Part shown: positions 1-7,391 of the stretch, one piece after another | Numbering within the stretch: the stretch's first letter is position 1 | Layout: each line of letters opens with the position of its first letter | Notes under the pieces: model-generated | The model's database searches: none | What the model was told of the DNA's origin: nothing | Seen by the model: only the letters and a program-made list of their open reading frames with translations | Translations under genes and position numbers: made by a program | NCBI GenBank assembly: GCA_018714725.1 | Contig: DVMZ01000062.1 | Location: forward strand, 1 to 14,828 | Origin: Candidatus Scatosoma pullistercoris | GTDB lineage: Bacteria; Bacillota; Clostridia; Christensenellales; Borkfalkiaceae | Length of the DNA: 14,828 bases | Reading direction: 5' to 3'

Positions 1-434
1 ACCGCGCGGTCCGTTTCCCGGCGGATATCCCGTTCGGCGATCGAGCGCTTTTTGTCGTAAGTGTGTTTGCCTTTGCAGAGGGCCACTTCTATTTTTACGA
101 GGGAATCCTTGAAATACAGTTTCAGAGGGACCAGCGTATAGCCCTGTCGGTTGATTTTGCCGGCAATTTTGGCGATTTCGCCTTTGTGCAGCAAAAGGCG
201 CCTGTCCCGGCGGGTGTCTTTGGTGCTGAAAGCGTCCGATTTGTCGTAGAGGGCGATGTGCATATTCTTGACGCAGACTTCACCGCCGCGAAGCATGCAG
301 AAACTGTCGTTCATATTCACGGCGCCTGCGCGGAGGGATTTGATTTCGTTGCCTTCCAGGACGATGCCCGCTTCATATTTTTCTTCGATAAAATATTCAA
401 ACGACGCCGATTTGTTGATGGCGATGATTTTCAT
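1..434 (-). CDS. smpB: SsrA-binding protein SmpB (3' end outside window)
   Basis: SmpB binds tmRNA (SsrA) and brings it to stalled ribosomes for trans-translation. The minus-strand reading frame opens with MKIIAINKSASFEYFIEEKY and continues with YEAGIVLEGNEIKSLRAG, the family hallmark near residues 20-37. LYFKDSLVKIEVALCKGKH follows at about 106-124, then a basic tail (DKKRSIAERDIRRET) that in the family forms the C-terminal helix reaching into the ribosome. 144 codons are visible; complete SmpB proteins are about 150-160 residues, so only the last few residues are missing. The ATG at 434 has a good Shine-Dalgarno (AAAAGGAG, about 7 bases upstream). It lies 42 bases after the rnr stop with no terminator between, so the two are probably cotranscribed. 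This pairing is common in Firmicutes, and RNase R degrades mRNAs released by trans-translation. The identification is very secure. Confidence 0.97.
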   Translation of the reverse strand, partial: MKIIAINKSASFEYFIEEKYEAGIVLEGNEIKSLRAGAVNMNDSFCMLRGGEVCVKNMHIALYDKSDAFSTKDTRRDRRLLLHKGEIAKIAGKINRQGYTLVPLKLYFKDSLVKIEVALCKGKHTYDKKRSIAERDIRRETDRA

Positions 435-476
435 GATTTTTCTCCTTTTCCCGGCAGCAGGGTTGCGTTCACGTTG

Positions 477-2579
477 TTAGCGGGGGGTACGGCCGAGCAG
501 AGTGAAGCGGGTCCGTCGCTGACCGAAATCCACCGAATCCACTTCGACGAGAACGCGTTCCCCGAGCACCCAGCTCTCTTTTTCGCCTTTCAGCAGAAAG
601 TGTTCGGGAATGAAAGTAAAAATTCCCGGCAGGCTTTCGATGGGAATAAAGCCTTCGATCGAATTGGGAAGTTCCGCAAACAGGCCGAAATCCGTGACGC
701 CGGAAATTACCGCTTCGTACTGTTTTCCGATCCGTTCGCTCATATACATGGTTTCGTACAGAGCGTCCACTTCCCGCTCCGCCTCCGCGGCCCGCCGCTC
801 GCATTCCGACGACTGTACCGCCGCTTCGTTGACAAATTCGCCGTAAGCTCTTTCCGCCTCCGCTCCCTTTCCGTGCAACACCTCTTTGATGATGCGGTGG
901 ATACAGAGATCGGGATAGCGGCGGATGGGGGAGGTAAAGTGACAGTAGCAACGGCTCGCCAGGCCGAAATGCCCCGTATTGACGGGAGAATATCGCGCTT
1001 TCTGCATGGAGCGGCGCAGGACGCGGTTGAGCACGGAACTTACGGGCAGCGATTCGGCGGATTTTAACAGCTTCTGATATTCGTAAGGTTTGACGTCTTT
1101 GGGATCGAACCGCGCTTTCAGCCCGAGATTTCCGGCAAATTCCCGGAGCGCCGCCGCTTTTTCTTCGTCCGGTTTTTCGTGGATCCGATAGACGAAGGGC
1201 ATTTCCAGGGCGTGCATGTATTCCGCCACCGTCTCGTTGGCAAGCACCATAAACTGTTCGATGATCTCGTGGGAGAACAGATGCGATCGCTCGGGAATAA
1301 CGATTTCGCCGTCCGCATCCAGCATGATTTTTGTCTCGCGGACATCGAGATTGATGCCGCCGCGTTTTTCGCGCCGGGCTTTGAGCAGTTTCGTCAGTTC
1401 GGCAAAGAGGAGTACCATGTCTTTGACGTCCGAAAATTCCGAAGCGGTTTTCTCGTCTCCGTCCAGAATGTTCTGCACCTGCGTGTAAGTCATGCGGTGC
1501 GCGGAACGAATGACGGTTTCCGCGATTTCCGCGTCTTTCACGCCGCCTTTTTTGTCGAGCTGCATGAGGCAGGACAAGGTCAGCCGGTCTTCCTTTTCGT
1601 TCAGGGAACAGGCGCCGTTGGAAAGGGCGCGGGGAAGCATGGGCAGCACGCAATCGGGAAAATAAACGGACGTGCCGCGGGTAAACGCTTCCCGGTCGAG
1701 GGAAGAGCGGTAAGCGACGTAATGGGAGACGTCCGCGATGTGGACGCCCAGAAAATACCCGTCCTCCGTCCGCTCAAGGGAGACGGCGTCGTCGATGTCG
1801 CGGGTGTCTTCACCGTCGATGGTGACGATGAGGAGCTCGCGCAGGTCTTTCCGTTTCCCGATCTCCGACCGGATACTGCGGCGGGCCTGGCGTTCGGCTT
1901 CCCGTTCGATTCCGTCCGGAAATTCTTCGCGGAGATTGAAGGAACGGATCAGGGAAAGTTCTTCGGCGAAGAAATCGTCCGCGTCGCCCAGTACTTCTTC
2001 GATGATCCCGCCCGGGGCTTTGCCGCGGGGATAATCGGTGATTTTCGCCACCGCTTTTACGCCGTCCGGGATGCGGAAACAGTCGGAAAGAGGAATGTAG
2101 ATGTCCTCGGAATATTTTCGCTCGTCCGGGCGCAGCCAGCCCGAACGGTTGTCTTTATAGAAAGTGCCGACAATCCGTTCGTAGCCGCGGGAAATGATTT
2201 TTACGACTTCCGCCTCGTCGTCGCTGCGGCCGTATACCCGTTCTGCCCAGACCGTGTCGCCGTGCAGGGCGCCGTGCAGATTCTTGCGGGGAATAAAAAA
2301 GTCGTCGGGACAGGTGGTCCGGTCCTCGGGGATCAGGAATGCAAACCCGCGCTCGTTGCCCGAGACGGTGCCGCGGATGAGTCCCAGTTGTCCGGGCGTA
2401 CCGTAACGTCCGGCTTTGGTGCGGAAAAGCTCCCCGCTGTCGCAAAGCGAATCCAGCAGACCGGCCAGCCGGTCTTGTTCCCGGCGGGGGATTTTCAGAA
2501 CCCGGCAGATTTCTGCGGTCGTGCAATCGGAAAGCGTTCCGTCTTTGAAATATTGTAACAGTGATTCTTGTGCGTTCAA
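477..2579 (-). CDS. rnr: Ribonuclease R (3'-5' exoribonuclease, RNB family)
   Basis: RNase R digests structured RNA processively from the 3' end and helps in rRNA and tmRNA-linked mRNA decay. Domains in order: an N-terminal winged-helix-like segment (about 1-60); cold-shock domains (about 65-200, with the RNP-like GFAFLIPED); the RNB catalytic domain (about 245-570), holding the metal-binding DGEDTRDIDDAVSL with aspartates near 258, 261, 263 and 264, then HIADVSHYV and SPIRRYPDLCIHRII; and a C-terminal S1 domain (about 620-695, GVTDFGLFAELP). At 700 residues it is close to Firmicute RNase R but lacks the long lysine-rich tail seen in enterobacterial enzymes. I place the start at TTG 2579 because GGAGG ends 7 bases upstream; the in-frame TTG at 2585 touches the Shine-Dalgarno and is unlikely. 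It lies downstream of secG but behind the secG terminator, so it probably has its own promoter. Confidence 0.97.
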   Translation of the reverse strand: MNAQESLLQYFKDGTLSDCTTAEICRVLKIPRREQDRLAGLLDSLCDSGELFRTKAGRYGTPGQLGLIRGTVSGNERGFAFLIPEDRTTCPDDFFIPRKNLHGALHGDTVWAERVYGRSDDEAEVVKIISRGYERIVGTFYKDNRSGWLRPDERKYSEDIYIPLSDCFRIPDGVKAVAKITDYPRGKAPGGIIEEVLGDADDFFAEELSLIRSFNLREEFPDGIEREAERQARRSIRSEIGKRKDLRELLIVTIDGEDTRDIDDAVSLERTEDGYFLGVHIADVSHYVAYRSSLDREAFTRGTSVYFPDCVLPMLPRALSNGACSLNEKEDRLTLSCLMQLDKKGGVKDAEIAETVIRSAHRMTYTQVQNILDGDEKTASEFSDVKDMVLLFAELTKLLKARREKRGGINLDVRETKIMLDADGEIVIPERSHLFSHEIIEQFMVLANETVAEYMHALEMPFVYRIHEKPDEEKAAALREFAGNLGLKARFDPKDVKPYEYQKLLKSAESLPVSSVLNRVLRRSMQKARYSPVNTGHFGLASRCYCHFTSPIRRYPDLCIHRIIKEVLHGKGAEAERAYGEFVNEAAVQSSECERRAAEAEREVDALYETMYMSERIGKQYEAVISGVTDFGLFAELPNSIEGFIPIESLPGIFTFIPEHFLLKGEKESWVLGERVLVEVDSVDFGQRRTRFTLLGRTPR

Positions 2580-2585
2580 AAGCAA

Positions 2586-2591
2586 TCCTCC
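2586..2591 (-). promoter_or_regulatory. rnr ribosome binding site fixing a TTG start
   Basis: On the minus strand GGAGGA stands here. The spacing from GGAGG to the TTG at 2579 is 7 bases, which is ideal, while the TTG at 2585 directly abuts it. No in-frame ATG or GTG lies nearby. Confidence 0.75.
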
Positions 2592-2838
2592 GAATTGGGT
2601 CCGGCTAGGGAATCAACGGTTTGCGGTGCGCCGGGCGGGAAACCCGTCGGCCGGGCATACCGTGACAGCCGCCGGCACGGATACGGCCGGCATAAGTCCG
2701 CGCGCGGGACGGGGCATAGCCGGGCGGGCGTTGCGCCAACCGGAAAATGAGGCGGCGCGAAAAAAGTAAAAAGGGGACGAAAGGTTGCGAAAAAGGGTAA
2801 AAAATCCCGAAAGAGGGGAACCGGACGCCGCCGCGGAC
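2592..2838. other. GC-rich spacer between the secG terminator and rnr
   Basis: No convincing gene is seen on either strand. The spacer must carry the rnr promoter if the secG terminator is efficient. The best minus-strand candidate I can find is weak: TTCGCA (2786-2791), 17 bases, then TACTTT (2763-2768). The GC-rich part holds near-repeats of CGGCCGG(G)CATA at about 2648 and 2684, and two copies of the palindrome GCCGGC (2671-2676 and 2686-2691) that could pair in the rnr leader. The plus strand at 2750-2820 is strongly purine-rich. Confidence 0.5.
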
Positions 2839-2871
2839 AAAAAAAAGGCGGCTTTTCCTGGAAAAGCCGCC
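2839..2871 (-). terminator. Intrinsic terminator of secG
   Basis: A perfect inverted repeat (GGCGGCTTTTCC and GGAAAAGCCGCC around one central base, 2847-2871) is followed on the minus strand by eight T residues (2846-2839). It begins 15 bases past the secG stop. This is a textbook rho-independent terminator and separates secG from rnr transcriptionally. Because the stem is symmetric and flanked by a T-run only on the minus side, it acts in that direction. Confidence 0.93.
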
Positions 2872-2886
2872 GAGTGTTTCCGTAAA

Positions 2887-3198
2887 TTACGTCCAAAGGG
2901 ATTCGAGTTGCAGAATATAGAAAGCGATGGAGAAGATGACAAGGACAACCAAGCAGACGATCGTCCATTTCTTCATTTTCGCTTCGATGGATTTTCCCTT
3001 GTTTTTGCCGAAGAACGTCTCGCTCGACCCGCCCAGCGCGTCGATACCCGTCGAGTTACCGGGCTGCAAAAGCACGAGTACGATTGCGGCAACGGCGGAC
3101 AGGCACATGAGAGCGATCATCGTAACGCTCAGCGTCATGTAAAGGGTATACAGCGCATCGCTCTCTACCGGAACCAGTAAATTGACAAAATCCAACAT
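2887..3198 (-). CDS. secG: Preprotein translocase subunit SecG
   Basis: SecG is the small membrane subunit of the SecYEG channel that stimulates protein export. The 103-residue product has two hydrophobic segments, about 20-45 (ending VLLQPG) and 78-96 (WTIVCLVVLVIFSIAFYIL). They are joined by the conserved cytoplasmic loop with GGSSETFFGKNKGK at 56-69. LLQ(P)G and GG(S/A)xxxFFG are the family signatures. The start chosen is ATG 3198, with AAAGGA upstream (spacing 11, slightly long). The frame stays open further upstream, but that extension runs through the TATAAT box at 3266-3271 and so cannot be translated from this promoter. The gene is a single-gene transcription unit with its own promoter and terminator. 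secG next to rnr and smpB is typical of Firmicutes. Confidence 0.95.
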   Translation of the reverse strand: MLDFVNLLVPVESDALYTLYMTLSVTMIALMCLSAVAAIVLVLLQPGNSTGIDALGGSSETFFGKNKGKSIEAKMKKWTIVCLVVLVIFSIAFYILQLESLWT

Positions 3199-3265
3199 CT
3201 TTGATTCAATCCTTTTTCTTTTTCTTTTGACGGAACAAAACCCGCTCTTTTCAAGATACCTATAA

Positions 3266-3294
3266 ATTATAGCATACTCTCGGAAATAGCGCAA
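3266..3294 (-). promoter_or_regulatory. Sigma-A extended -10 promoter of secG
   Basis: On the minus strand a perfect TATAAT (3271-3266) is preceded by TGC, giving an extended -10. A weak -35, TTGCGC (3294-3289), lies exactly 17 bases upstream. Predicted transcription start is near 3259, leaving a leader of about 60 bases before secG. It lies just downstream of the gpmI terminator, so secG appears uncoupled from the glycolytic operon. Confidence 0.85.
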
Positions 3295-3315
3295 CTGTTT
3301 TTCCGTCCTTTTCTG

Positions 3316-3380
3316 AAAAAAAATCGAAAAAACCCGCTTAGATCGGTCGGGGAGCGCCGCGGAATCTTCCGCGGCGCTCT
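3316..3380 (-). terminator. Probable gpmI terminator (13-bp hairpin plus T-tracts)
   Basis: A perfect 13-bp inverted repeat (3352-3364 with 3367-3379, GAGCGCCGCGGAA and its complement) lies about 60 bases past the gpmI stop. On the minus strand it is followed by a small CCCG/CGGG stem (3351-3348 with 3336-3333), then six Ts (3332-3327) and eight Ts (3323-3316). The long stem is 19 bases from the first T-run, so either the short stem acts as the terminator or the two stack. Position between gpmI and the secG promoter supports termination. Confidence 0.65.
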
Positions 3381-3442
3381 TCCGTCCGGTTGACTCTCCG
3401 AAAACTTTATGATTGCGCGGAACCCGCCGCAGCGGGCCGGAG

Positions 3443-5017
3443 TCAGCGTACCAGCAGGGATTTGCCGGTCATTTCCTTGGGTTGAGGCAGCCCCATCACG
3501 TCGAGAAGGGTGGGCGCCAGGTCGGCGAGCACTCCGCCCGAGCGCAGTTTTGCGTTCTTGTATTTCTCGGAGACGAGAATGACGGGCACGGGGTTGGTCG
3601 TGTGCTGGGTGAAGGGAGTGACCCCGTCTTCGGCGATCATCTGATCGGCGTTGCCGTGATCGGCCGTGACCAGCGCGCTGCCGCCCATCGAGAGGATCTT
3701 GTCCGTGACCCGTTTGACGCATTCGTCCACGGTATGCACCGCTTTCGTCGCCGCTTCCATCACTCCCGTGTGCCCGACCATGTCGCAGTTGGCATAGTTG
3801 AGAATGAGTACGTCGTAAATTCCCTTGTCCAGTTCTTCGAGCACTTTTTCCGTCACGGGATAAGCGCTCATTTCGGGCTGAAGGTCATAAGTCGCCACTT
3901 TCGGCGAAGGGATGACGATGCGCGTTTCGCCTTCGACGGGCGCCTCCAGCTTCGCATTGAAGAAGAAGGTGACGTGCGCGTACTTTTCCGTCTCCGCAAT
4001 GTGGAGCTGTTTTAAGCCGAGTGAAGAAATATACTGGGGCAGGGTGTTGTCGATTTCATCGGGCGGGAACGCGACGCCCACGTTTTCAAAGGAGGAATCG
4101 TACACCGCAAATCCGACGTAGGTGGGGGCGAGAAAGCCCGTTTTGCGCTCAAACCCGAGCGTCGCACCCGTTTTGGCATCCCGGAAGGGGAAGACGGGCT
4201 GCGAGAACATGCGGGTGATCTGACGGGCGCGGTCGGGGCGGAAGTTGAAGCAGATGATGCTGTCGCCCTTGCCGATCAGCGCCACCGGTTTGCCCTTTTC
4301 CGTCAGGTTGGTGGGCAGGATGAATTCGTCCGTGATCCCCTTTTCGTAAGAGGCTTTCGCCGCGGCTTCGGCGGTTCCTTCAAAGTGCTCGCCTTCGCCC
4401 AGCGTCAGCATGTCATAGGCCTTTTCTTCGCGGTTCCAGTTGTTGTCCCGGTCCATCGCGTAATATCTGCCGGACACGGAAGCGATTTTGCCGAATCCCA
4501 GTTCGTTCATCTTATCCTGCAATTCTTTGAGGAATTCGGCGCCCGAAGTGGGGGCGACGTCCCGTCCGTCCGTGAACGCGTGCACATATACGTTGTCCAG
4601 CCCCTCTTTTTTCGCCATTTCAATGAGCGCAAACAGATGCTCGATATGGCTGTGCACGCCGCCCGTGGAAACCAGTCCGAAGAGGTGCAGTTTTTTGCCG
4701 TTTTCTTTCGCGGCGTCCATGGCGCGCAGCAGTTCCGCATTTTTGAAGAAGGAGCCGTCGCGGATGTCCTTGGTGATCTTGGTGAGATCCTGATACACGA
4801 TGCGCCCGGCGCCGATGTTGAGGTGACCGACTTCCGAGTTCCCCATCTGGCCGTCGGGAAGCCCTACGGACATGCCGCTGGCGCCCAACTGTGACGAGGG
4901 GTAATTTTTTTCGAGCTCGGTCACGTTTTTGCTCCCGTCCGTCCAGACGGCGTTTCCGCGGTGGTCAAGATTGATGCCGTATCCGTCCATGATGATAATG
5001 GCATAAGGTGTTTTCAT
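3443..5017 (-). CDS. gpmI: 2,3-bisphosphoglycerate-independent phosphoglycerate mutase
   Basis: This cytosolic enzyme interconverts 3- and 2-phosphoglycerate in glycolysis using two Mn(II) ions and a phosphoserine intermediate. The 524-residue length matches the family (about 510-525). Visible motifs: MDGYG with metal-binding Asp11; MGNSEVGH with the nucleophile Ser61; VHSHIEH at 121-127; FTDGRDV; GRYYAMDRD; NFRPDRARQ; the phosphatase-domain block EKYAHVTFFFN and SPKVATYDLQPEMSA; NYANCDMVGHTG and TADHGNADQM carrying the other metal ligands. The ATG at 5017 has AGGAG 8 bases upstream. It is the third gene of the pgk-tpiA-gpmI unit, 121 bases after tpiA. eno, often the next gene, is absent and a terminator follows. 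Nothing is missing from the catalytic set. Confidence 0.98.
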   Translation of the reverse strand: MKTPYAIIIMDGYGINLDHRGNAVWTDGSKNVTELEKNYPSSQLGASGMSVGLPDGQMGNSEVGHLNIGAGRIVYQDLTKITKDIRDGSFFKNAELLRAMDAAKENGKKLHLFGLVSTGGVHSHIEHLFALIEMAKKEGLDNVYVHAFTDGRDVAPTSGAEFLKELQDKMNELGFGKIASVSGRYYAMDRDNNWNREEKAYDMLTLGEGEHFEGTAEAAAKASYEKGITDEFILPTNLTEKGKPVALIGKGDSIICFNFRPDRARQITRMFSQPVFPFRDAKTGATLGFERKTGFLAPTYVGFAVYDSSFENVGVAFPPDEIDNTLPQYISSLGLKQLHIAETEKYAHVTFFFNAKLEAPVEGETRIVIPSPKVATYDLQPEMSAYPVTEKVLEELDKGIYDVLILNYANCDMVGHTGVMEAATKAVHTVDECVKRVTDKILSMGGSALVTADHGNADQMIAEDGVTPFTQHTTNPVPVILVSEKYKNAKLRSGGVLADLAPTLLDVMGLPQPKEMTGKSLLVR

Positions 5018-5079
5018 GGTGTGTTCTCCTTTTTTGAACGCCGCCGGGAATGGATACCGGAGCGTCTTTTTGAAAATGG

Positions 5080-5128
5080 GAGGGGGCAGGGATGAGACGA
5101 ATTGCTTACATCTCCTCCGCGCCCCCTC
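5080..5128 (-). other. Inverted repeat in the tpiA-gpmI spacer
   Basis: GAGGGGGC (5080-5087) pairs with GCCCCCTC (5121-5128). An inner GGGATG/CATCtCC pairing with one bulge shortens the loop. No proper T-run follows on the minus strand, so it looks more like an mRNA-stabilising, processing or weak attenuating structure within the operon than a full terminator. Confidence 0.5.
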
Positions 5129-5138
5129 GGAAATCCGC

Positions 5139-5885
5139 TTATTTGTCGAAGTTTACGATCGCGGCAAAGTCGGGAGCTTTGAGGGAAGCGCCGCCGATGA
5201 GTCCGCCGTCGATTTCGGGCATCGCCATCAGTTCCTTGCAGTTGCCCGCGTTCATGCTGCCGCCGTACTGGATGCGCAACGCTTCGGCGCACTTGGGGCA
5301 GAACATTTCGCCGATCGTCTTGCGGATGAATCCGATCGTCTCGTTTGCCTGTTCGGCCGTGGCGGTTTTGCCGGTGCCGATCGCCCAGACCGGCTCGTAA
5401 GCGATGACGATTTTGGTGATGTCGTCGATGTTTTTCAGACCCTCATGAATCTGCTTGGCAAGCACTTCTTCGGTTTTGCCCGTTTCGCGCTCTTCGAGGG
5501 ATTCGCCGATGCAGACGATCGGGGTCAGCCCCGCGGCAATGGCGGTAAGGGTTCTCTTGTTCACCGTTTCGTCCGTCTCGCCGAAATACTGACGGCGTTC
5601 GCTGTGGCCGATGATGACGTATTTCACGCCGTATTCTTTGAGCATGGCGGCGGAAATTTCGCCCGTGAAAGCGCCTTTTTCCGCATAGTGGACGTTTTCG
5701 GCACCCAGGCCGATGTTCGTGCCTTTCAGCGCTTCGCTGACGGCGGGAATGTCGATGGCGGGCACGCAGACGACGACGTCGCAGGAGGCGTTTTTGACGA
5801 GCGGGGCAATCGCCTTGACGAGCGCTACGCCCTCGGAGGCGGTGTTATTCATTTTCCAGTTTCCTGCAATGATGGGTTTTCTCAT
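5139..5885 (-). CDS. tpiA: Triosephosphate isomerase
   Basis: This TIM-barrel enzyme interconverts dihydroxyacetone phosphate and glyceraldehyde 3-phosphate. The 248 residues match the usual 248-255. Catalytic residues are all visible: Lys11 in AGNWKMN, His94 in IIGHSERR, and Glu164 in AYEPVWAIGTGK, the last running into the mobile loop 6. The phosphate-binding YGGSM and GGLIGGASL are also intact near the C-terminus. The ATG at 5885 has AAGGAG about 10 bases upstream. It sits 120 bases downstream of pgk and 121 bases upstream of gpmI, all in the same direction. The spacers hold hairpins but no obvious promoter, so cotranscription from the pgk promoter is likely. Confidence 0.98.
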   Translation of the reverse strand: MRKPIIAGNWKMNNTASEGVALVKAIAPLVKNASCDVVVCVPAIDIPAVSEALKGTNIGLGAENVHYAEKGAFTGEISAAMLKEYGVKYVIIGHSERRQYFGETDETVNKRTLTAIAAGLTPIVCIGESLEERETGKTEEVLAKQIHEGLKNIDDITKIVIAYEPVWAIGTGKTATAEQANETIGFIRKTIGEMFCPKCAEALRIQYGGSMNAGNCKELMAMPEIDGGLIGGASLKAPDFAAIVNFDK

Positions 5886-5940
5886 GGTATTCAGACTCCT
5901 TTTCGGCTTGTACGCCGGTATAGTTTCTATTCGATGATTT

Positions 5941-5983
5941 CTTTCCGTGCAGACGGAAGGGGAGGGCGGACCGTTGTCCGCCC
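5941..5983 (-). other. Tandem hairpins in the pgk-tpiA spacer
   Basis: Two adjacent perfect or near-perfect stems are present. GGGCGGAC (5964-5971) pairs with GTCCGCCC (5976-5983) around a 4-base loop. CTTTCCGT (5941-5948) pairs with ACGGAAGG (5953-5960) around GCAG, with one G-T pair. Neither is followed by a T-run on the minus strand. In an operon this suggests RNA processing or stability control rather than termination. Confidence 0.55.
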
Positions 5984-6005
5984 CCGCGCCGTAAGAGGAA
6001 TAAAT

Positions 6006-7325
6006 TCAGTCTTTGTCGTTGAGGCAGGCGATGCCGGGAAGCACTTTGCCTTCAAACAGTTCGAGGGAAGCGCCGCCGCCCGTGGAGATGTGGGTCATCT
6101 TGTCCGCGAAGCCGAGCTGCTGCACCGCCGCCGCGCTGTCGCCGCCGCCGATGATGGTGGTCGCCTTGCCGTAGACGTCCGCAAGGGCCTGTGCCACCGC
6201 TTTGGTGCCTTCCGCGAGAATGGGATTTTCAAACACGCCCATGGGGCCGTTCCAGATGACGGATTTTGCGCCCGCGACCACGGAAGCGAACAGCTTGCGG
6301 GTTTCGGGGCCGATGTCGAGGCCCATCATGTCCGCGGGAATCGCATTGGAGGGTACCACGGCAGTATCGATCGGCGCGTCGATGGGATCGGGGAAGGCTT
6401 TCGCCGCCACCGAGTCCACGGGAAGAACGATCTTCTTGCCGAGGGAAGCGGCCTTGTCCATCATTTCTTTGCAGTAGCCGATTTTCTCTTCGTCGACGAG
6501 GGAGGTGCCGATGGAGCCGCCCTGCGCTTTGATGAAAGTATAAGCCATACCGCCGCCGATGATCAGCGTGTCGCACTTTTCAAGCAGATTGGAGATGACG
6601 TTGAGTTTGTCCGCCACTTTGGCGCCGCCGAGGATGGCGACGAAGGGGCGCCGGGGATTTTCCAGCGTATCCGCCATGACGGAGAGTTCCTTTTCGATGA
6701 GGAAACCGCAGACGGCCGTCTTGACCAGACCCTCTTCGACGATGCCCGCCGTGGAGGCGTGAGAGCGGTGCGCCGTTCCGAATGCGTCGTTGACATATAC
6801 GTCGCAGAAAGAAGCGAGCGCCTTCATGAACTCGGGATCCTTCTTCTCTTCGCCCTTATGGAAGCGCAGGTTTTCCAGCAGGACGCATTCGCCGTCCTTG
6901 CAGGCCGCCACTTTGGCTTTCGCGTCCTCGCCGACGACGTCTTTTGCGAACGTCACTTTGCCGCCGAGCAGCTCGTTCAGACGTTTTGCAACGGGCGCGA
7001 GCGTGAGTTTGGTCACGTCCTTTTTCGCCTTCGCAAGCGCTTCTTCCGTCGCTTTGGCCTGTTCGGCTTCGGGCAGAGCGGCAATCTTGGCCTTTTCTTT
7101 CTTGTTGAGTTCGAGTTTCGCGTCGAACACGTTATGCGGTTTGCCCATGTGGGAGCAGAGGATGACTTTGCCGCCCTGGTCCATGAGGTACTGAATGGTG
7201 GGCAGAGCGCCGTTGATACGGTTTTCGTCGGTGATGACGCCGTCCTTCATCGGTACGTTGAAATCGCAGCGCACCAGCACTCTCTTGCCTTTTACGTCTA
7301 CGTCTCTTACGGTTTTCTTATTCAT
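6006..7325 (-). CDS. pgk: Phosphoglycerate kinase (with an inserted segment)
   Basis: Pgk transfers phosphate from 1,3-bisphosphoglycerate to ADP, the first ATP-yielding step of glycolysis. Motifs: VLVRCDFNVP (16-25), VILCSHMGKP (54-63), ENLRFHKGEE, NDAFGTAHR, LGGAKVADK, NGPMGVFE and the nucleotide-binding GGGDSAAAVQQ followed by THISTGGGASLE. At 439 residues it is longer than the usual 390-400. The extra length is mostly a lysine/alanine/glutamate-rich stretch of about 35 residues between SHMGKP and LTLAPVAKRL (about 65-106), probably helical, next to the 3-phosphoglycerate site. The ATG at 7325 has AAGGAG 8 bases upstream. It is the first gene of the operon, 30 bases behind the predicted transcription start. 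gapA, commonly upstream in Firmicutes, is not here. Confidence 0.98.
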   Translation of the reverse strand: MNKKTVRDVDVKGKRVLVRCDFNVPMKDGVITDENRINGALPTIQYLMDQGGKVILCSHMGKPHNVFDAKLELNKKEKAKIAALPEAEQAKATEEALAKAKKDVTKLTLAPVAKRLNELLGGKVTFAKDVVGEDAKAKVAACKDGECVLLENLRFHKGEEKKDPEFMKALASFCDVYVNDAFGTAHRSHASTAGIVEEGLVKTAVCGFLIEKELSVMADTLENPRRPFVAILGGAKVADKLNVISNLLEKCDTLIIGGGMAYTFIKAQGGSIGTSLVDEEKIGYCKEMMDKAASLGKKIVLPVDSVAAKAFPDPIDAPIDTAVVPSNAIPADMMGLDIGPETRKLFASVVAGAKSVIWNGPMGVFENPILAEGTKAVAQALADVYGKATTIIGGGDSAAAVQQLGFADKMTHISTGGGASLELFEGKVLPGIACLNDKD

Positions 7326-7362
7326 AAGTCGATCTCCTTGATTTATTTTTTCAATCAGCTAT

Positions 7363-7391
7363 ATAATACCCGTTTTTTTCTGTTTTGTCAA
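7363..7391 (-). promoter_or_regulatory. Near-consensus sigma-A promoter of pgk-tpiA-gpmI
   Basis: On the minus strand a perfect TTGACA (7391-7386), a 17-base spacer and TATTAT (7368-7363) stand just upstream of pgk. An A/T-rich stretch lies upstream of the -35 and may act as an UP element. Predicted start is near 7356, giving a leader of about 30 bases. I see no obvious operator palindrome over it, so high constitutive expression is likely. Confidence 0.93.

Noticed and set aside
63..1067. An open frame of 334 codons on the plus strand spanning smpB and the end of rnr
   Set aside because: It crosses two well-supported minus-strand genes and has low-complexity Phe/Asp-rich translation typical of antisense reading.
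1179..2558. An open frame of 459 codons on the plus strand inside rnr
   Set aside because: It is antisense to the catalytic and RNA-binding domains of RNase R and shows no motifs of its own.
3199..3294. A 32-residue N-terminal extension of SecG
   Set aside because: The extension contains the TATAAT box of the gene's own promoter and lacks a ribosome site; SecG family length fits the start at 3198.
3423..3436. Small CCCGC/GCGGG hairpin right after the gpmI stop as the terminator
   Set aside because: The stem is only 5 bp and no T-run follows on the minus strand. The longer hairpin with T-tracts downstream is a better candidate.
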